Of a stretch of 25,000 bases of DNA, positions 19,808 to 25,000 are shown piece after piece (the first letter of the stretch is position 1; every line of letters starts with the position of its first letter). The position numbers and the translations under genes are program-made. Where the stretch lies: assembly GCA_012295275.1 (NCBI GenBank), contig CM022665.1, positions 40,398,652 to 40,423,651 of the forward strand, written 5' to 3'. Below the pieces are notes generated by a model. The model saw nothing but the letters and a program-made list of their open reading frames with translations, was not told the DNA's origin and searched no databases. The DNA is from Chrysomallon squamiferum (taxonomy: Eukaryota > Mollusca > Gastropoda > Neomphalida > Peltospiridae).

Positions 19808-21399
19808 TTAGTTATGTGTTTACAACAGACAGTTTAAAACACCCAGCATATACAGTCATATACAAACAGACTCGACTCATATAAGAATCGATTTTTTTGT
19901 TTTGTTTTCGCGCCTAAAATGATGTCTCGCAGTTAATCAATAATTAGGTGTGGCCAATGTAGGGGAATTCCCTTTCCACACAATAGCAATACATTTCCAG
20001 TAAGAATCTAGTAAGAAAAAGAAAAGAAAAAAAGGTTATTGTGGAAAGAGAATTAAGAAATAAGGAAACTTTAGTTTTATTAAAGTTACTATAGTAATTA
20101 TTAAATACTTAAAAAGTATGAAACAGTTTTTTTATGTTATGCATCGCTTTCTGAAAGCAATATATTTAGATATATATATATATGTATTTGTGGGCTATGG
20201 AAAGTTTTAGAAAAGTTATGGAATTTTGACAACCCGATGTGTACGAACCCAGATTATCACGGTAGTGTATATATAAAGTACTGTAGTGTATATTTAAAGT
20301 ACTGTAGTATATATATAAAGTACTGTAGTGTATATATAAAGTACTGTAGTGTATATTTAAAGTACTGTAGTATATATATAAAGTACTGTAGTGTATATAT
20401 AAAGTACTGTAGTGTATATATAATCTACTGTAGTGTATATATAAAGAACTGTAGTGTATATATAAACTACTCTAGTGTATATATAAAGTACTGTAGTGTA
20501 TATTTAAAGTACTGTAGTGTATATATAAAGTACTGTAGTGTATATATAAAGTACTGTAGTGTATATATAAAGTACTGTAGTGTATATATAAAGAACTGTA
20601 GTGTATATATAAACTACTATAGTGTATATATAAAGTACTGTAGTGTATATTTAAAGTACTGTAGTGTATATATAAAGTACAGTAGTATATATATAAAGTA
20701 CTGTAGTGTATATATAAAGTACTGTAGTGTATATATAAAGAACTGTAGTGTATATATAAACTACTATAGTGTATATATAAAGTACTGTAGTGTATATTTA
20801 AAGTACTGTAGTATATATATAAAGTACTGTAGTGTATATATAAAGTACTGTAGTGTATATATAAAGTACTGTAGTGTATATATAAAGTACAGTAGTGTAT
20901 ATTTAAAGTACTGTAGTGTATATATAAAGTACAGTAGTATATATATAAAGTACTGTAGTGTATATATAAAGTACTGTAGTGTATATATAAAGTAATGTAG
21001 TGTATATGTAAAGTACAGTAGTATATATATAAAGTACTGTAGTGTATATATAATCTAGTATAGTATATATATAAAGTAATAATAGCAACATAAATGACGA
21101 TGATGATAATCTGGGTTCGTACACCTCAGGTTGTCAAAATTTCCATAACGATTCCAAAACTTTCCATAGCCCACAAATATATATATATATATATAATGCT
21201 TTCAGAAAGCGATGCATACTGGAAATGTATCGCTATTGTGTGGAAAGGGAATTCCCCTACATTGGCCACACCTAATTATAGATTAAATTTTAGGCGCGAA
21301 AACAAAACAAAAAATCGATTTTTATATGAGTCGAGTCTGTTTGTATATGACTGTATATGCTGGGTGTTTTAAACTGTCTGTTATAAACACATAACTAAA
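19808..21399. mobile_element. Foldback palindrome element, unit 3 (enlarged core)
   Basis: The left end TTTAGTTATGTGTTTACAAC (19808) is inverted at the right end (to 21399) with one difference. Inner arms are 20187-20260 and 21070-21177. Kappa-B palindromes lie at 19963-19972 and 21247-21256. Length is about 1.6 kb against 1.1 kb in the other units, entirely because of the longer minisatellite. Confidence 0.75.
20259..21079. repeat. 21-bp minisatellite, about 39 copies, 147-bp higher order
   Basis: The AAACTACT marker monomers start at 20464, 20611 and 20758, exactly 147 bases (seven monomers) apart. Each is followed by a TATATTTAAAG monomer, and an AAAGAACTG monomer precedes the second and third markers. 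The third block changes after four monomers. The array reads open for 252 codons on the plus strand as a heptapeptide repeat, an arithmetic result of 21 = 3 x 7. Confidence 0.95.
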
Positions 21400-21686
21400 T
21401 GTATATTTAAATATATTATAAATAACTAGCTTTATACACCATCAGTTTAAGTCATTTTAAGTTTCACTTGAGAATCCAGTACTGAATTTAGGTGTGTATA
21501 TATATATAATAATAAACACTTTTTTTGTTGTTGTCGTTGTTTGTTTGCTTGAGTTTTTTGTTTGTTTGTTTGTTGTTGTTGTTTTATTGCTGGTTTTTTT
21601 GTTTAGTTTTTTGTTGTTAAAAACACATTTTTTAAATTTCTGTAGTAATCTTCTTTTTTTTTTTTTTTTTCTTTTTTTTTTTTTAT
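21400..21686. other. AT-rich stretch with GTT and poly-T tracts, unit 3
   Basis: Counterpart of 7771-8070. It shares GTGTGTATATATATATAATA with unit 2 rather than unit 1. No gene seen. Confidence 0.7.
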
Positions 21687-21826
21687 AGACTGGAAAGCAT
21701 TTCATGATCATTCGAGATCGGGAAATATTCAGTTGGAGCCTTCGTCGTGAATGGTCATGAAACGAGTCATGCTTTATTTGTTTGTTTGTTTTATTCATTT
21801 ACTTATTTTTACTTTCATTCTACTTT

Positions 21827-21908
21827 ATTTTTTTTTTTTTTATTTTTATTTTTATTTTTTTTTTATTTTTATTTTTATTTTTATTTTTATTTTTATTTTT
21901 ATTTTTTT
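21827..21908. repeat. (TTTTA)n tract with T runs, unit 3
   Basis: Pentanucleotide tract broken by two longer T runs. Confidence 0.95.
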
Positions 21909-22106
21909 ATTAAATTTATTTTCAACGTTAAATGTAAGTATTTGTCATACACGTACTATACATCTGTGTATGTCGTTATTACTGATACGTGTTTAATGGA
22001 AATGGACTGATTAATATAAAGCCTGTCTTGACAACAGATGTGTCATAGCAATAAATAAGGAGAAATAATTCAGTTTTCATCTTACCTCACTCATGCTTTG
22101 CTTTTG

Positions 22107-22140
22107 GGTGGGGAATTCCCTGATAACAAACAACCAATCG
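22107..22140. promoter_or_regulatory. kappa-B palindrome plus CCAAT box, unit 3
   Basis: GGGAATTCCC at 22111-22120 and CCAAT at 22134-22138, followed within 30 bases by the deletion junction into unit 4. Confidence 0.4.
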
Positions 22141-23125
22141 CAGTGATGCATATTTTCTGAATGTGCCGTAGTTAAAAAAAAAAGAATTTTTTTTAAAAAA
22201 AGCTATCTTCGCGTTTGCTTTTCACTAGAGGTATCATTATTAGCTTTATAAGAAATGCGCTTTTATCTTTTCTTTTTTTCTTCTTTTTTTTTCTCTTGTT
22301 TTACTGCTTTCTTGGTCATTCGTCAACGGTAATAAAAAGATTTAATTATTTAATCTATTTTCTTAGCGTGCAGACACTAGTGTATCCGTTTACACTTATT
22401 TTTGATTTTGTTTAATTTTTATTATCAAATTAAACAACTAATCCATCATTTTATTTTATTTATTTATTTATTATTTTTTTTAATTCTTTCTGGTTTCATA
22501 GTTTATTTTTGAAATAAAAAAAAGTATTCTTCTTCTTATTATTATTATAATTAAGCAGCAATTTGAGTATATTCATAGATATACTGAGTGTGAATTTTAC
22601 GCTTAGTAACGTAAAATGAAAAACAAAGCCAAAGTACACTCTGACTGTACCCTTCAGTTACAATTACATTCTGTATCTTCAATACGATATTTGTAAAAAT
22701 CTATGATATTAATGAACAAAATAAAATAATAAAATAAATGAATCAAATACTAAGAAAACAACAAAATATAATTTATTACCGATAACAAAACTTTTTAAAG
22801 CAAAACAAAAATAATTACTACTACTACTACAACTACTGACATTTTATTATTGCTACTACTACTACTACTACTACTACAACCACTGCTACTACTAAAAGCA
22901 ACATACAACGGTCACAAACTAAGAAAACAAAAATAGAAAATTTTACTTATTTTCGAATCAGTACAAAAACAGAAACGAAAATTGACACCAAAAGTAAAAT
23001 GACTCAAAAGCTAACAAAGACCGACTTATTATTTCGTTTATAAATTTTAACAAATGAAAAAAAAAATAAAAAGAATTTACCTAGCCTTGTTTACGTAGCA
23101 GTGCAATCGCAGGTGTAACAAAACA

Positions 23126-23202
23126 TGAGTCATGGGGGGGGGGAGAGATGCAACGCCCATCGGCATCAAGACAATAGGTCAGTCCTCCATTAAAGTGACT
23201 CA
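23126..23202. promoter_or_regulatory. Paired AP-1-type motifs, unit 4
   Basis: TGAGTCA at 23126-23132 and TGACTCA at 23196-23202. Confidence 0.4.
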
Positions 23203-23619
23203 TCATTCTAATAATATTAGTTATATCTCTATTTATCTTTTAACTCTTTAATTTTGTTCTGTTTATTACCGTTTGTAACCTTGAAGCCTTACTATGTATG
23301 TACATTGATTTTACAACAATTTAAACCATTTCACATCAGATATATATGTGAATGATTAACAAATTAAATTAACAACCAAAAATGTTGAGAACGTAGCAGA
23401 AGAAGTTTAACAAGTAGTAGCAATAGTAGTGGACGTCCTCCTAAGTTTATTTCAGCATAAAGTATGACGAACATATCAGTTTCTTTAAAAATCAAAATTC
23501 AAATGTTGTAAATAGTATAAAAGTGGAAAAGATTAATATATATGCATAACTCAACGTAATGACTACGTGTAAATGTAAGTCGGCAAAATGACGACTTATC
23601 CTAGCGTGTTCTCTGGTAG

Positions 23620-24102
23620 TTATGTGGTTCCTGTCTCTGGAGAATGTCCTTTAGAATCACTCACTTTAAGCTCTACTCTGATTCTCCACCTTTTCTTAAA
23701 ACGACCAATCCAGCTACGATTAAGTCTTTCACGATCCGTGTGACCAAGTATCTCAGCGAAGACTCGTGCTTCGTGAAGTAGCATTTCACCAGTGATACAA
23801 CTTTCAGGTCTAGCAGCTATTCGTCGAAACCAGTTAATCAGCGCGGAGTCGACGTCTTCAAACGTCACGTGCTTGATGCGTTTCATATTGCCTTGTCTTG
23901 AATCGGGATGCTCACCCTTCTCGATGAACTCGATCACTTTGGATTTATTTTTTAAAATGTCATTTAATGTTGTGCGGGGAATATTAAATTTCTCCGCCGT
24001 CAGACTCTTTTTCTCGCCAGGATTGGCTTCACAGTATTTAATTATTTCATACTTCTCACTGTACGTCTTGTTTATTAGGTGTCTTTTACCGCAAGTCGAC
24101 AT
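23620..24102 (-). CDS. CENP-B/Tigger-like DNA-binding ORF, copy 4
   Basis: The frame starts at ATG 24100-24102, chosen because it aligns with the starts of the other three copies. The frame is open upstream to 24258, but that extension has no counterpart elsewhere and crosses a deletion. It encodes about 160 residues. The psq-type helix-turn-helix (KYEIIKYCEANPG, TTLNDILKNKSKV) and the Tc5/CENPB-type one (FEDVDSALINWF, ARVFAEILGHTDRE, WIGRFKKRW) are both present. It belongs to subtype beta with copy 2 (FRRIAARPESC, HEARVF, KFNIP). Private changes include RRL to RHL, KAN to QGN and WID to WIG, suggesting relaxed constraint. It ends GTT-stop, a few codons earlier than copy 2, because of a C-to-A change. 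No catalytic domain follows. Confidence 0.72.
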   Translation of the reverse strand: MSTCGKRHLINKTYSEKYEIIKYCEANPGEKKSLTAEKFNIPRTTLNDILKNKSKVIEFIEKGEHPDSRQGNMKRIKHVTFEDVDSALINWFRRIAARPESCITGEMLLHEARVFAEILGHTDRERLNRSWIGRFKKRWRIRVELKVSDSKGHSPETGTT

Positions 24103-24513
24103 TTTGTACAGTAAGAAAGTAACTGTTGTCAGCGTGGCTTTCCAAAATAATAAGTTAATTAAATGTACCCAGTTCATGAGAAAATTAATATCCCACGACC
24201 CGATGCAGCAATACGGAACGAGAGACGTGTGGTGTGACATAATCCACCTGATACACACGTTTCATTACAGCGACCTCACACAAACGGTTTCTGATTTAAA
24301 CGCTGACTGACGAAAGAAGCGAGCGAACGGCGCAACAAATTTCGCATGAGCAGACGATTAAGATGTTTTAGAAGGCTGACAGCTTTGTATGAGCCTCAGC
24401 GGTAATTTGAACCATGACGTTTAAACAAGATCGCCTTATTAGTGTCTCCTGATGTTACGGGAATGGAAACGTTTGACAAAAAGAAACGTCCATCGCGCTA
24501 CGTTTGGAACTGA

Positions 24514-24520
<7 letters not shown>

Positions 24521-24561
<41 letters not shown>

Positions 24562-24600
24562 CTTTTTCTTCTTCTTCTTTTTTTTTCTTTCATTCTTTTT
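24521..24600. repeat. Poly-T and T/C tract, unit 4
   Basis: 41 uninterrupted T (24521-24561) followed by CTT-type repeats. Counterpart of 5571-5723 and 18740-18844. Confidence 0.9.
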
Positions 24601-24653
24601 ATTTTATTTGTTTTATTTGTTTTTATTACCTCTAATAGGAAGAAAACGCATTG

Positions 24654-24656
<3 letters not shown>

Positions 24657-24709
<53 letters not shown>
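24657..24709. repeat. (CT)n microsatellite at a deletion junction
   Basis: About 26 CT dinucleotides lie directly after GCATTGTTTT. In units 1-3 these two words are about 2.9 kb or more apart. Confidence 0.95.
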
Positions 24710-24711
<2 letters not shown>

Positions 24712-24840
24712 ACTTTTTATCATTCGTTATCTCTCCCTTATTTTTCCTATTATCTCTCTTTTTTCTTTCTCTCGTTCACTCTCTCTAAATGTCTTATTCG
24801 CTATATCTCTCTTTATCTTTTTATCTCTCTCTTTCTCTGT

Positions 24841-25000
24841 CTGTCTGTTATATCATTGTTTATCTCTGTTGATGATTGTGATGACGATGTTGCTGTTGTT
24901 GTTGTTGTTGTTGTTGTTACTTTATCGTTGTTGTTGAGTAGCTGCTTCTACTGTTGTAATTGTTTTTTTATTTATTTATTTAATATTTTGTTTTGTTTTA
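24841..25000. other. Right flank with TTG triplets
   Basis: Sequence here no longer follows the unit. It contains a GTT/TTG triplet run at 24886-24917 and an ATTT-rich end. No gene seen. It may be the outer edge of the array or another deletion. Confidence 0.6.

Larger units (their letters stand above)
15327..22168 (+). repeat. Tandem array unit 3
   Basis: A full unit of about 6.8 kb, lengthened by the larger 21-bp array. Bases 15327-17050 are AT-rich and gene-free, with poly-A at 15672-15702, a T/C-rich run near 15770-15820 and ACT triplets at 16262-16340. In this part the unit tends to match unit 1 (GAGTAGTTTCC, ACTGCCATTTTATT). From about 18400 it pairs with unit 4, and in the GTT/TTTTA part with unit 2, so it is a mosaic. 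Confidence 0.92.
22169..24840 (+). repeat. Tandem array unit 4, twice deleted
   Basis: It begins after a deletion of about 670 bases (8498-9169 in unit 1/2 coordinates, including the CT tract and anchor word). From there it follows unit 2 closely to the ORF. After the ORF about 600 bases are missing near 24193. After the T tract, the word CGCATTGTTTT joins directly to a CT tract, skipping the roughly 2.9 kb that holds the triplets, microsatellites and foldback element. Homology to 15200-15310 then fades by about 24840. Bases 22169-23600 are gene-free AT-rich sequence with ACT triplets at 22814-22895. Confidence 0.85.

Noticed and set aside
20237-20995. 252-codon plus-strand open frame of heptapeptide repeats, and similar frames at 7071-7346, 13496-13978 and their reverse-strand partners
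   Set aside because: A 21-bp tandem repeat is stop-free in some frames by arithmetic. Codon pattern, both-strand openness and length variation show minisatellite, not protein.
24103-24258. N-terminal extension of ORF copy 4
   Set aside because: The upstream codons are not shared with other copies and cross a unit-specific deletion; the ATG at 24100-24102 aligns with the other starts.

Overview
The window looks like non-genic, AT-rich metazoan nuclear DNA. It holds long CT, TG/CA, TA, TTTTA and poly-T/poly-A simple repeats, cut-and-paste DNA transposon remains (hAT and pogo/Tigger-like), and no host gene, rRNA, tRNA or bacterial gene organisation that I can support. A mollusc, perhaps a cephalopod, would fit this kind of repeat-laden sequence, but the evidence is only general texture and one very weak SINE-like scrap, so the taxonomic guess is low confidence.

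The main architecture is a head-to-tail tandem array of a large unit of about 6.5 kb. Anchoring on a shared word at 759, 8827 and 15327, unit 1 runs about 759-8826 (longer because of insertions), unit 2 about 8827-15326, unit 3 about 15327-22168, and a shortened unit 4 about 22169-24840. Homology seems to fade near 759 on the left and near 24840 on the right, so most of a short array may be visible. Left of the array, 105-431 is an old, diverged, inverted copy of a segment found in direct orientation inside the units.

Each unit reads, left to right: a poly-A/poly-T bearing AT-rich segment; an ACT-triplet tract; a conserved block with two AP-1-type motifs; a minus-strand ORF encoding only the two DNA-binding domains of a CENP-B/Tigger-like transposase; a solo terminal-repeat-like fragment and a small hairpin; a T-rich tract; CAA/ACT triplets; CA/TG/TA microsatellites; a roughly 1.1-1.6 kb foldback palindrome with a 21-bp minisatellite at its core; a GTT/T-rich stretch; a TTTTA tract; a block with a perfect kappa-B palindrome next to a CCAAT box; and a CT tract. 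Unit 4 lacks the foldback block.

Unit-specific events give a partial history. A 962-bp hAT element with an 8-bp target duplication sits only in unit 1, and units 2-4 preserve the empty site. In the AT-rich and ORF segment, unit 1 resembles unit 3 and unit 2 resembles unit 4. In other segments units 1 and 2, or 2 and 3, pair instead. This mosaic suggests duplication of dimers plus gene conversion or unequal exchange. The 21-bp minisatellite shows a 63-bp higher-order period in units 1 and 2, and a 147-bp (7 x 21) period in unit 3, where it has grown from about 16 to about 39 monomers.

The only supported protein-coding material is transposon-derived: four copies of the CENP-B-like DNA-binding ORF (one with a nonsense codon) and one decayed hAT C-terminal fragment. 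No catalytic DDE domain was recognised for the CENP-B-like family.
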